Positions 1-9,271 of a stretch of 38,910 nucleotides of DNA are shown one piece after another. How positions within the stretch are numbered: position 1 is the first letter of the stretch; every line of letters starts with the position of its first letter. Made by a program: the position numbers and the translations under genes. The notes beneath the pieces are model-generated. The model was not told the DNA's origin, ran no database searches, and saw only the letters and a program-made list of their open reading frames with translations. The stretch comes from Salinisphaeraceae bacterium (GTDB lineage: Bacteria; Pseudomonadota; Gammaproteobacteria; Nevskiales; Salinisphaeraceae): assembly GCA_002683405.1 (NCBI GenBank), contig NYTH01000016.1, positions 1 to 38,910 on the forward strand, given 5' to 3'.

Positions 1-3000
1 CGCCATTCGCATCTGGGCGGCGTCAGTCCTGAGGCCTTTGAGCAGGCCTCATTTTGAGGCTCGGTCGTGTCCTCCAAACCGTGGGCAGTCCACTCAAATG
101 CCGACTCACGATCACCACGCCCAGTTATAGTCCGCACTCGCCATTCGTGGTAGCGCGCCTCGTCCGAACGCCCTACTTCATCGCGGGGTAGTTTCAGAAA
201 CTGCTGTACGAGTGGATCGATCTCATACCGCGCGAAGTCCCCATCCTTAAGCGCGGAACTCATGATGTCATCAGGAAAAAGCGATCCAGAGTAGTCCTGG
301 ACAAAGCCAGCCAGCATGTCGTCGCTGATTGCTTCTATCGGCGGCCCCGCCGAGTAAGGTGGCCGGGCCCGATCTAGCGATATGCTTGTCGGCAACACGC
401 GGCGATACGCCGCCAGCTCGGTGATACCCCGAGCGTGATCGCGAATCAACGCATGAGGCTGAATAGGGTCGTTGGCGAAAACCGCTGAGTAAGCAGCCTC
501 GGCCAATGCTGTGAGGCCCTCGTCATCACCACGACGAGTCGCGCCTCCATAGGCGGCTGCTAAGACACGATCTAGGACATAGGGATCGTTAATGCCAGCA
601 AAGTGATTGATGATATCGCTACCCAGTTCCCGCCGGTTCACCAGGAGCACTGCGAGCGCCTTGGTCGCCATATCGCGGACAATTCGGTGACTGAGGCTGG
701 TGAGCCACGCGAGGGTGATTGCTACCAACCAAGCACGACTAGGCTCGATGGCATTGAGGCCATTAGCCAACACCCATTGAATTAGCGTATTGATCGCATT
801 GCCCTCATTGGCGGCCAAGTAGGTCGCCCTGATCGACCACAGTTTGTCCCTCTCCGGCATCGACATTGGTCGTAACCAGCGGTCGAGATAGTCTGCGTTG
901 AAGGCATTGCTCGGCTCGGTTGCAATCGCGATCAGTGTGTCGAGCCACGGATCGCCGTCGAGATCGTCAGCATGTTCTTCGAGCAAATCCATGGTGCGTT
1001 GGCGAAAAGCAACCTGACGGCGCCACAACAAGCTGCTCCTGAAGGCCGGCAACAAATCATAGATAACGGTGGAGTCTTCAATGAGATCGAGAAGCTCCAT
1101 ATCGAAGCGTTCAGGCAACTGCACGGCGAAAGCCTCAGCAATGCCAGCAAAGGGATGCGCTTCTGGTCCAGCCACATACTCGCGAAGCGGTCCGGACTGC
1201 GCGAAGGCAGGTCCAGGATCGTTGTTGATAATTTCCGCATCGAGCAGCGCCTGCGCGATGCAATGATCGCTCAAGCGCTCGAAGGTAAATCGGACCAGCT
1301 CTACCAGCGACGATCCTTCAAGCACCGGTTCGACTGAAATCACACCCTCGTTCTCCAGTTGGAAGAAAAGACTCTGCTCGGCCTGATTTTGTGATGGGTG
1401 CAGCTTTTCGAATAGCGCAATGACCTCTGCGATTGGCAGAGAACCGCTTCGCGCCTCGATCATCGCCTGAGTGAGATCTTCGAGGGCGTTTTCAACAATC
1501 CGTAGACGTGGGTACAGGCCCAAACGCGCGGTTATTGCCTCAGCGACTGCTCGAAAATAAAAATCAAAGACTCCGGATACACCTTCTAGCCCTTTGGGAA
1601 GCTCCTGCTCGCCACGGCGCTGAAGCGCATCACAACAAGTCCTCAAAAAAAGCGGGTTTTCAAATTCAGGAGAGAAATTGGGTGCCGCCATTCGCACGAT
1701 GCCGCGAGCATCGAGATAGCGCTGCGCGGCTTGCGCGGCCCTGCCAGCGAAGCCTGGGTGGGCTAAGCGAGGGAGTGCTTTCTCATCAATTTCGCGGATG
1801 ATATAAGGCAGAAACGTCGTGCGACAGGATAAAATCACGGCCACATGCGGAAAGCGGTCAGCCGTGGCGAGGAAAGCCATGAGGCGGTCGGCCCATAACG
1901 CGATGCCCCCGCGTTCATTGATCGCATCTATCATGACGAGTGCGCGGGTTCCCGCTGCCTCGCCAGCGGCATCGAGCGCGCCGAGCAGTTCATCCGGCGT
2001 TGTATTGCTCAGGCCAAGTTGATCCGCGGTTTGCCGCCAAGGCTCGCCCTCAGCAAAGCTGCCCCCGAGGACCAGGACCGCAGGAAATCCTCTGTCTATG
2101 TGACGGTCCGCCACGTCAGCGAGCAGATGCGATTTGCCCGACCCCGCCTCGCCCGTCACAAGCAGTCGCTGCTCGTTCGCCATTTGGCTGCCCGGCCGCT
2201 TGATTCCGTGGGATACCCTCGCGATCACTTCGTAGAGTTGCTCCAAGAAAAACTGTACATGCTGTACCTCCTCGCGGTTTTTGTCTTTCTCTCGGCGCAA
2301 GCCCCAGATCGCCGCCGAGCAGGTGCCCAAGGCCGCGTTCACCTTATCGAGAGCCTGTATCCACGTCTCGAAAGGTACGGGATCGGCCGGACCAATCGAT
2401 GCATTTCGGACCAATCTGCTTACCGTACGTAACCGAGCATCGAGGTCCGCGCCAGCTGCTGCCGTAGGAGTTTCGGCCAGCAACTTCGCCAGCCTGTGTG
2501 TCACGCGATGCCGCGCCTCGTCGATATCGTCGGCGAAACGGGTCAAACCTTCGATGAAGCTCGGATCACGAGCGATCGCGAGTAATCCTCGCCGAATTGG
2601 CAGCTCGATATTCAGTTCAGGGGTGTAACGATTACCCAGCGCCTGACGCGTGATCTTGAACCTCGTTCGAAACCAATCAGGCGTGAATTGCAGCAAATCA
2701 AACCAATAGTGTAGCCGTCCAACGTACCGCGGCTCATTCCGTGATAGTCGTTCTATCAGCTGCGTTTCGTCCCACAATTCGATCTCTACGTTACGCGGAG
2801 ACATTGCCTTGGCGCGTGCTCTTAGCCAGCGTTTCCATCGATCTTTCTGAGAAGTGCTATTCCTGACGCGCCCGTCAGATAGATTAAAGGGCAGGCTGAC
2901 AATAAAGCGTGAAAGCGCGGGATGATGCGCGACTGCCTGGTTGAGTGATTTGGTCAGCTGTGCAGCTTCATTGCTCCCGAACTTGAAAAAATACTTCGCT

Positions 3001-3233
3001 TGCCAGCCAGTCTCAGACCCATCGGCTTCCACTCGGTAGCATTCGAGCCCGGCATCCGCACCCGCGCCTTTTCTGTGAAACGGGGCATCATCAGCCGCCT
3101 CTAGGGCGGCAAGCTGGCACACCATTTCCTCAAAACCTGTTTGCTGGCTTCCGTGGTGGGGTCGAATACTATGAAAATCTATCGTCGGTGAAGGCATGTT
3201 GACTGTCGCTTCGAGTATCGCGAAATTTCCCAT
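1..3233 (-). CDS. Avs-like STAND NTPase with N-terminal Mrr/Cap4-like nuclease domain (3' end cut by window)
   Basis: I translated this reading frame by hand. It is open from an ATG at 3233 to the window edge, giving at least 1077 residues. Residues 30-180 form a PD-(D/E)XK-type nuclease of the Mrr/Cap4 kind: a GFEE motif at 33-36, D60 in GADAGLE, and Q78-A-K80 in GWQAKY. A P-loop NTPase follows, with Walker A GEAGSGKS at 361-368, a Walker B-like VMIDAINE ending near 440 (D436), and an ILSCRT strand after it. The rest is a long helical region, the usual sensor of STAND proteins. Family knowledge: Avs proteins recognise phage proteins, oligomerise and activate the nuclease. That this one acts against phage is inferred from architecture and from lying in a mobile island. 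An alternative ATG in frame is at 3197; neither start has a strong ribosome binding site. The gene diverges from the small gene at 3353. Confidence 0.85.
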   Translation of the reverse strand, partial: MGNFAILEATVNMPSPTIDFHSIRPHHGSQQTGFEEMVCQLAALEAADDAPFHRKGAGADAGLECYRVEADGSETGWQAKYFFKFGSNEAAQLTKSLNQAVAHHPALSRFIVSLPFNLSDGRVRNSTSQKDRWKRWLRARAKAMSPRNVEIELWDETQLIERLSRNEPRYVGRLHYWFDLLQFTPDWFRTRFKITRQALGNRYTPELNIELPIRRGLLAIARDPSFIEGLTRFADDIDEARHRVTHRLAKLLAETPTAAAGADLDARLRTVSRLVRNASIGPADPVPFETWIQALDKVNAALGTCSAAIWGLRREKDKNREEVQHVQFFLEQLYEVIARVSHGIKRPGSQMANEQRLLVTGEAGSGKSHLLADVADRHIDRGFPAVLVLGGSFAEGEPWRQTADQLGLSNTTPDELLGALDAAGEAAGTRALVMIDAINERGGIALWADRLMAFLATADRFPHVAVILSCRTTFLPYIIREIDEKALPRLAHPGFAGRAAQAAQRYLDARGIVRMAAPNFSPEFENPLFLRTCCDALQRRGEQELPKGLEGVSGVFDFYFRAVAEAITARLGLYPRLRIVENALEDLTQAMIEARSGSLPIAEVIALFEKLHPSQNQAEQSLFFQLENEGVISVEPVLEGSSLVELVRFTFERLSDHCIAQALLDAEIINNDPGPAFAQSGPLREYVAGPEAHPFAGIAEAFAVQLPERFDMELLDLIEDSTVIYDLLPAFRSSLLWRRQVAFRQRTMDLLEEHADDLDGDPWLDTLIAIATEPSNAFNADYLDRWLRPMSMPERDKLWSIRATYLAANEGNAINTLIQWVLANGLNAIEPSRAWLVAITLAWLTSLSHRIVRDMATKALAVLLVNRRELGSDIINHFAGINDPYVLDRVLAAAYGGATRRGDDEGLTALAEAAYSAVFANDPIQPHALIRDHARGITELAAYRRVLPTSISLDRARPPYSAGPPIEAISDDMLAGFVQDYSGSLFPDDIMSSALKDGDFARYEIDPLVQQFLKLPRDEVGRSDEARYHEWRVRTITGRGDRESAFEWTAHGLEDTTEPQNEACSKASGLTPPRCEW

Positions 3234-3352
3234 TAAAACTACCGCTGCTTGCAGCGCAATTAATTAATGTTATCCGAGAGTTAGCTCCATATCGCTATTT
3301 ATGTCTGACGCCTAACCAGTGTCTCTGGCAGCAATCTAAACTGGAGACAACT
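3234..3352. promoter_or_regulatory. Divergent intergenic region between the STAND gene and the small RHH-like gene
   Basis: This 119-bp AT-rich stretch must hold promoters for both flanking genes. I see TTAATTAA-type sequence around 3258-3270 but no confident -35/-10 pair. A GGAG ribosome binding site lies about 7 bases before the ATG at 3353 on the plus strand. Confidence 0.4.
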
Positions 3353-3811
3353 ATGAAGGGTAAGATACAGGCGAAAAACGACCGTGACTTGTTCGAGGGC
3401 ACCGCTGACGACCCTGAAAATTTCAAGGATGAAAACGTTAGCGCTAACGTTAGCGCTAACGCCGCCGGGCCCAAAGCCGGTACCGATTGCACAGGCAATG
3501 TGCCGGCTCCAGAGGCCCAGGCGACAAACTCAAGGGAGAGCGACACAACCAAGCTGGCTTTTCTTGAACACGAACTCGCCGGCTACATCGAGACCGAGAA
3601 CGGCCAGACCACCAATATTCACGGCGTGCTCAAAACCCGTAAACCGGAGCCGTCGGGCGCAGCAGAACGGCAAGCGCGATTCAAGGAAAAGCAGATTGAG
3701 GCGGGTCTGAGAAAAATCTCGCTGTACGTGCGAGAGGAGCTTGTTGACGAGGTTCGAGAGTATGTAAAGAAGGCGAACGAGAAAGCGCAGAAGAAGAAGT
3801 CAAGCGAGTGA
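3353..3811 (+). CDS. Small protein with ribbon-helix-helix-like C-terminus
   Basis: This is a 152-residue protein I do not recognise as a named family. The first 60 residues are acidic and low in complexity, including NVSANVSAN, which is encoded by two tandem palindromes. Residues about 100-140 (from GAAERQARF through RKISLYVREELVDEV) have a basic stretch, a short beta-strand and then a helix. This is the pattern of ribbon-helix-helix DNA-binding proteins of mobile elements. The C-terminus is very lysine-rich. The ATG has a GGAG ribosome binding site. The 3' end overlaps the convergent giant recombinase gene by 12 bp, which suggests the two travel together. A role as accessory DNA-binding factor or regulator for the recombinase is inference. 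Confidence 0.6.
   Translation: MKGKIQAKNDRDLFEGTADDPENFKDENVSANVSANAAGPKAGTDCTGNVPAPEAQATNSRESDTTKLAFLEHELAGYIETENGQTTNIHGVLKTRKPEPSGAAERQARFKEKQIEAGLRKISLYVREELVDEVREYVKKANEKAQKKKSSE
3437..3460. repeat. Two tandem 12-bp perfect palindromes inside a coding region
   Basis: GTTAGCGCTAAC occurs at 3437-3448 and again directly at 3449-3460. Each copy is a perfect palindrome, and flanking bases extend the pattern by one on each side. In frame they encode the NVSANVSAN stretch of the small RHH-like protein. They could be a protein-binding site, a recombinase recognition site or a simple coding repeat. Confidence 0.85.
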
Positions 3812-6800
3812 TGTTGACACCTCTTCAGCCGCCAGCTGAATGGCGGCAACATGGCTCATGACCCATCTGACCGCAATGGTGTCGCGAACAATCACCTTGC
3901 TTGAGGATGGGTCGATACATTTTATCCGCACACGCTTGTCTGCCGCAGTTTTTGGCGTGGCCAGCTCGATAGTGACCTGGTCGTCGTTAGCCATGGCCTG
4001 GATTCTCAGCTGCTCGCCTGTATCGTCCAGTCGAATGTAGCCTCGATCACGACTGCTGGCCAACGTCCATTTCTCCAGCAGCCAGCGAAAATCGTCTGGC
4101 TGTTCGTGCCGCAGGCTGGACAACCAATCACATAGCGTGGCCGCTGCCTGTGTTGCCGTACCGGCTGCCAGCGGCGGCGGCAGCCATACACCGTCGCTAA
4201 TTTCGGCCAAATCGTGGCGCAGCGCGGCTGCGCCACGCTTGCCGGACTTCAACGACGCCAGTTGCGATAAACCATAGCGCGAGCCGTCTATCGCATCCGT
4301 TCCCAGCAAGGGTCGACCATCTCTTAACGAGCGATCAATCAATTCCAGGTGATCGAATGAAATTCGTTCATCTGTTGAGCCTTCCGTAGAGTCTTCTGCC
4401 AATAGCAGCGGGTCATTGGGCGTTTCATCGCGGCTGATCCCGGCATCTTCTAACTTCAGTTCAATCATGTCGCGCAGGGCGCGGTTGATTTCTTGTCGGC
4501 GCTGGTCAGGCTCAATCGCCTCGGCCGTTTCCCGGGCCGATCTCGACCACCGCTGCATCGTGGCCAGACTCATGAAGCGCCGCTCAAAACTGCGACTCAT
4601 GTTGAGCTTATCCAGGCCACGCAGTGCGCCAAACAACGCGAGGCAGAGAATATGTACGTAATAACGGATCGTCGTTGTGGCATGCGAGTGTCCGATCAGA
4701 CCGGACACGGCCTGCAACCCTTGCCCGGCATTGCCCTCGGACCCCAGTAGTGCAGCAATGCGGTCGCCACTGAGCGGCAAGCGCTCAACCCATGGAAACT
4801 CATCGCTGATCTGCTCTAGGTTTCCAGCATCGTGCAGTAGCGTCGCGGTCAGCCGGCTCGCAAGTGCGTGACGCAGATGGTGGGATGAGAGACTATCGTC
4901 ACCCGTCACTTTCTTTATCAGCCGATTTACCGCGTCGTAAAAATTGTCAGGATTCGCGGCCGTTGACTCGTCGGGATCGATGAGCAGACCATATTTTTGG
5001 TTACTAGCCTGACGCATCCACGCTCGGGTTTCGGGCTCGGCAAACGCCAATGGCAATGTCCGCTCAGCCCACGCAGTTTTTAGCGTGTGGTCGCCGTACG
5101 CTTGCACGCGAATCATATTGCGCTGGTAATCCAAGCTGCGCAGTGCACTGCTTTCACCTCGCCGCAACCCGAACGTAGCCATCAACTCAATGTGACGGCG
5201 GGCCGATATGCGAAGCGCCGCGTTGCCGATACCCGATCTTGCGGAAAGTAGTAAATCCAGCAGTTGCTCAATTTCGTCTTCGCACATGATTTTGGCGGAG
5301 ACCGCTCTGACCGGTGGCGGACCGAGCGGCCCCACTGCGAACCCGGCGTGGTCGGCGCTTTTGTCAGTGAGAAACGCGTGAAATTGAAACCATGCCCCGT
5401 GTTGCAGTCGGTCGGGGAAATGCTCGCGGCTGATCTCCGCCAATGCAGCAATGACGCTCTCGTCGATATAGGACCAATACGGTCCACTGGAGGTATATCC
5501 CAGCAACATCGTGGCCACGACCCGCAAACGGTTCCTGAGATAGCGTCTGCCGTAAACCTCCCAAGACTCCTCGTCCGCCGCTTTCTGGCGGGGCAGCAGC
5601 CAGAGGGCGAAAGCCTGCAACAGCCGTTCGGCCGGTGTCTCAACTGGCTGGGCGGCAATCGCTCCCTGCCATTGCTGGATATCGTCATAAAGCGGGCCGA
5701 TCAATGCCCGGAGGAAAGGTGCGCCATAGGCGACAATGTCATCAGGAATATCGCCGTCTTCTAGCTCATACTCTTTAAATGCTGGGAGTTCGCTACTAGC
5801 GCTGCGCCCTGCCCTGCGAACGGGATTCAGACCAGCCAGCCGACGCAAGTCGGGATCGCCTAGGTCCTCGGTCATCAATTCACCGCGAGCATAGGCCGCG
5901 ACGACGGGCGCCGATTCACTCATGATGCGCTGCGCGGCTGCTTCGGTCATGGCCGATAGAGTGACTCGGTGCTGCCCTGCCCCTATCGACTTGAGATAAC
6001 TGTTGATTGCCGCTTCGGCCCGGGCGCGACGTGATACCTGATTCACTCCAGGCGTTTGCCCATAGATGCCCGGCAGCAGATCGTTCTGAATGGACGATTT
6101 CTCTATGGTGAGGTAGCTGCTCGAAAACGCATCCAGACACACCGTGCGCTGCATGGGCTCGCGGGACAGTTCGCTGGTGACCTGTAGAATCTGATAACGC
6201 GCTTGGCCTACTGCCAATATTTCCATGCCGGCGTGGAGCGCCTTCAGCCAGGCATCCAGCAGGGACCAACGCGTTAATCCCAACCGCCAGATACCGATCA
6301 TTAATAGGCGTCCTAACTCCGTTCGAGTGCGGGCGGCTACCACGGCGTCTTTTTCACCGAAGAGATTCAGCCTCGTCGGCAGAATTTCGAGATCCTTTTG
6401 AAATGCCTCCAGCACGTGCACTTGGAGGTAATCGAGTGTTTGCAATCCCGCGGTGTTCAGCACAAACCGGTTTGCAAATAGCGGCCGAGGGCGCTCGGCG
6501 AAAAGGGGAATTTTTCGCTGAGTACGAATGAATTCACAGGCCGATTTTGCCAGCCGGACCAACTGCTCGGGTGACGATTTGCTGTGCGCGGCCGCGAGTT
6601 TTCGCACCAGTTCCAACGCCACGCCCGGCTCGCAGGGCCGAGATTGATCCATCAACCGTTCATAGTGCGCCGGGCTCGCGGCCTCCAGGTAGGGCTCGAT
6701 GTCGGGAATAGGTTTTTCTTCAGGGCACTTTACTGTGTTAGCCGTCCGCACTGACTTCGCCGGCATCCGCGGGGGCCTTCTGCTCCGCTGCCAGTTACCG

Positions 6801-9271
6801 CCCACGGCTAGCAATTCAAAACCCAGTTCGTCTTCCAGTTGTGTTTGCCGACTCAACATTTGCGACCTGAAATCACGTGAGTCCAGGCTACTGACGATGT
6901 GCCAGGCGTGCCGGCCTCGAGCAAAATGTCCCAGCTCGGCATCGCGATAACGGCCGGGCATGTGGGTTGTTTCGGAGCGAAAGAGTTTTCTGCCGAAATT
7001 GGCGGGTAGCGCGGTGAGCTGCTCGTCGCTCTCCTGATATTTCGGTTGATAAGGCACGACAGTGCCGTCGTGCTGAATGTACTGCAGTCGAATACTGGTA
7101 CCCGCCTCCGTCTGAACTAACGGATCCAGTTCAGGTAGCAAGACGGCTAGCTCGCTGGCCAGAGAGAGGTAGATATCAATCTGCCTTAGCAGTCCGTCGG
7201 TCAACGGTATGAGTCTGTCAGTTGATCCATCACTTCTATGCTTATCCGAGACCAATACCCAGCTTCCAGCCAGGATGATGCGAGGTACGGGTGATCGCGT
7301 TTTACGCCCGGCAGTCCCCAAGCCGAGCCAATACACCAGATACAGGGTCAGCAGGTTGTAAGCGCGAACCCAGTCGCCGGCACCTTCAGCGTTTCTTATG
7401 CGTTGCTTGATGTCTGCGATGTACTCGGAAAGGGCCGTTAGCTCGAAAGCGTGTTGCGTCCCGACGCGTGCGTTTTCCGTCTGATCTTTCTGTTGGATTG
7501 GCTCGGTCGGTAGAGAGGAACCCAGTACGATTTCAGCTGCCTTCTTCCACCATGTCGCCAACTCGCGCGCCGAGTACGACGCATAGTGGATGACGTTTTG
7601 CGTATTGGCCTCGGTGCCGTCGGTGATGGCCTTCTGAGCACCCAGATCGCCGCGCGTGATTTCGGCCAGGGCTCGGATGAACGCGTAACGCAACCCTTTT
7701 TCCGTAATCCGTAATTCGAAAGGGAAGGAGCGTAGAAGGCGGCGGGCGCTACGGACGACTTCGGCGAGCTTGTGGGCTGGATGATGCGCGACCCAATCGA
7801 TAAGCGCCGACCACTCTGTTGGCAGAGGCAATGAGATCGAATATGCGGAGGGATAACAAACCGGGGGAGGGGTTGCTTCTGCCCGCAATACCGGACGACC
7901 GCAATAGACATGAAGTCGATGGGGATTCTTACTAATAATGATCGGCGAAGTCTTGGTCGCCTCGGTGGTCTCGCCGCCAATTTCTGGCAACGCCGTTTCC
8001 TCGAGGCTTCGCCCGGTGAGTAGGCTCAGGCCGATCGCCAACCGAGCCTGTTTCCCGGTAGGGGTTTCGTCTGCTTCTTCTGGTTGCGAAATTGCTGCCA
8101 GCACGACATCCAACGCCTGCCTCGAAAGCGTAGATCTCGCCCACGGCAACTGCGCATTTTGATACTCAATCGCCGCCTGCATGGCTTTGGCGCCGTAGTA
8201 CCCTTTAATGGGCTCGGCCCCGTCGGCAAGGAAAAGGGAAAATAACGGCTCTTTCTGCTCCTCTTCCTCGGGGTCATCGTCTACCTCGGAGCGATCATCC
8301 ACTCCGAAGTCGGCGTCATCGTCGCGTGCGTAAAAATCTACGACCGTACCCGCGTGCAGGTCATCATCGTCCACGCGTAGCAGCATTTCCGTGAGATGCC
8401 GGCCACGTCGAATTTCTGGACGGACTACGCGTCTCGTACCTCCCCCACCACCACCCGATTTACGAACCCCGGCCCGCAGGTTGAGTTCATCGCCCCACAC
8501 AGTTGTGAGCAACAACGACAAAGCCGGCGGCATGACTGCCTCTAGAGCATTGATTTCGTCGCCCAGTCGCGACTCGTCGAAACCCAATTTTTCCGCCGCG
8601 TGTCGCTTCAACCGGCGCGATTCGGTGCCATCAGACAGTCGGGCAAGCCGCGATAGCAAGGTGAGTTCCAAACTTCGCTGATGGCTTAGGGTCAAACGCA
8701 TGCCATGCAAGGACGCAAGTTTCTCCCTGTTAGCCTCTTCAGCGAGATTTCTTAGTGCCAGATAAGCGTTGTAGATCCGGCTGCCGTGTCCTTGCTCCAG
8801 CAGCCTGGGTCCCTCCTCAAGCAGATACCGCTTGTACGATTCTCGTCGAATGGTACGGACGTGAAACCGCTGAACCTGCCAAATCAGCCAGGCGCACAGA
8901 TGATGAAATTGTCGCGAGTAGGCCTCAGCACGGGACCGAATCAGCAATAGCTCGCCGATCACACTGTCCCCTGTGTATGGACGCAGCGGGGTGAGTACGC
9001 TGCCGCGACTGCGGCCCAAAACCTCACCGGTAAGCACTTCGCTTACAGCATCCAGGTCCGCGATCCGATCAAGCAGCTTCAGGCGTTGACGGTACCGTGC
9101 CACTCCATCAAGGGTTGCCAATGCAGGGAACCGCTCCCGCCAGTCTCGGAACTCCCGACAAATGGGGATAATGGCGGTCAGCGATCTTGGGACCCGCAGT
9201 ATGTACAACGCATCAATTAACTCCTCGAGATCAATATCAGGCCCGAGCTCCACTTGCAGCTCGTTCAGCAC
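3800..9271 (-). CDS. Giant site-specific recombinase with two tyrosine-recombinase modules (second complete, first degenerate)
   Basis: This is an 1823-residue protein starting at GTG 9271, preceded by a strong AGGAGG. The C-terminal module (about 1330-1560) carries the full tyrosine-recombinase set: R1370 in FGLRRGES, H1464-H-L-R1467, H1528 in LIGHSHATT, and Y1537 exactly nine residues after H1528. A beta-hairpin lysine lies between the first Arg and the His-x-x-Arg. A related module sits at about 630-830, with R656 in GTAGRKT and H782 in AELGHFARG. At the position expected for the nucleophile it has W790-H791 and no tyrosine, so it is probably catalytically dead. The N-terminal 500 residues contain a glycine run near 270 and an acidic stretch (about 300-340). 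The last 250 residues match nothing I know. It overlaps the upstream gene by 7 bp and converges with the small gene at 3353. Family members cut and rejoin DNA through a 3'-phosphotyrosine. Confidence 0.85.
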   Translation of the reverse strand: MLNELQVELGPDIDLEELIDALYILRVPRSLTAIIPICREFRDWRERFPALATLDGVARYRQRLKLLDRIADLDAVSEVLTGEVLGRSRGSVLTPLRPYTGDSVIGELLLIRSRAEAYSRQFHHLCAWLIWQVQRFHVRTIRRESYKRYLLEEGPRLLEQGHGSRIYNAYLALRNLAEEANREKLASLHGMRLTLSHQRSLELTLLSRLARLSDGTESRRLKRHAAEKLGFDESRLGDEINALEAVMPPALSLLLTTVWGDELNLRAGVRKSGGGGGGTRRVVRPEIRRGRHLTEMLLRVDDDDLHAGTVVDFYARDDDADFGVDDRSEVDDDPEEEEQKEPLFSLFLADGAEPIKGYYGAKAMQAAIEYQNAQLPWARSTLSRQALDVVLAAISQPEEADETPTGKQARLAIGLSLLTGRSLEETALPEIGGETTEATKTSPIIISKNPHRLHVYCGRPVLRAEATPPPVCYPSAYSISLPLPTEWSALIDWVAHHPAHKLAEVVRSARRLLRSFPFELRITEKGLRYAFIRALAEITRGDLGAQKAITDGTEANTQNVIHYASYSARELATWWKKAAEIVLGSSLPTEPIQQKDQTENARVGTQHAFELTALSEYIADIKQRIRNAEGAGDWVRAYNLLTLYLVYWLGLGTAGRKTRSPVPRIILAGSWVLVSDKHRSDGSTDRLIPLTDGLLRQIDIYLSLASELAVLLPELDPLVQTEAGTSIRLQYIQHDGTVVPYQPKYQESDEQLTALPANFGRKLFRSETTHMPGRYRDAELGHFARGRHAWHIVSSLDSRDFRSQMLSRQTQLEDELGFELLAVGGNWQRSRRPPRMPAKSVRTANTVKCPEEKPIPDIEPYLEAASPAHYERLMDQSRPCEPGVALELVRKLAAAHSKSSPEQLVRLAKSACEFIRTQRKIPLFAERPRPLFANRFVLNTAGLQTLDYLQVHVLEAFQKDLEILPTRLNLFGEKDAVVAARTRTELGRLLMIGIWRLGLTRWSLLDAWLKALHAGMEILAVGQARYQILQVTSELSREPMQRTVCLDAFSSSYLTIEKSSIQNDLLPGIYGQTPGVNQVSRRARAEAAINSYLKSIGAGQHRVTLSAMTEAAAQRIMSESAPVVAAYARGELMTEDLGDPDLRRLAGLNPVRRAGRSASSELPAFKEYELEDGDIPDDIVAYGAPFLRALIGPLYDDIQQWQGAIAAQPVETPAERLLQAFALWLLPRQKAADEESWEVYGRRYLRNRLRVVATMLLGYTSSGPYWSYIDESVIAALAEISREHFPDRLQHGAWFQFHAFLTDKSADHAGFAVGPLGPPPVRAVSAKIMCEDEIEQLLDLLLSARSGIGNAALRISARRHIELMATFGLRRGESSALRSLDYQRNMIRVQAYGDHTLKTAWAERTLPLAFAEPETRAWMRQASNQKYGLLIDPDESTAANPDNFYDAVNRLIKKVTGDDSLSSHHLRHALASRLTATLLHDAGNLEQISDEFPWVERLPLSGDRIAALLGSEGNAGQGLQAVSGLIGHSHATTTIRYYVHILCLALFGALRGLDKLNMSRSFERRFMSLATMQRWSRSARETAEAIEPDQRRQEINRALRDMIELKLEDAGISRDETPNDPLLLAEDSTEGSTDERISFDHLELIDRSLRDGRPLLGTDAIDGSRYGLSQLASLKSGKRGAAALRHDLAEISDGVWLPPPLAAGTATQAAATLCDWLSSLRHEQPDDFRWLLEKWTLASSRDRGYIRLDDTGEQLRIQAMANDDQVTIELATPKTAADKRVRIKCIDPSSSKVIVRDTIAVRWVMSHVAAIQLAAEEVSTSLA

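Noticed and set aside
932-2628. Several short plus- and minus-strand frames in the left 3 kb
   Set aside because: All lie inside the continuous minus-strand STAND gene, which has coherent nuclease and P-loop motifs.
3437-3460. CRISPR-like repeat
   Set aside because: Only two abutting 12-mers without spacers and no cas genes.
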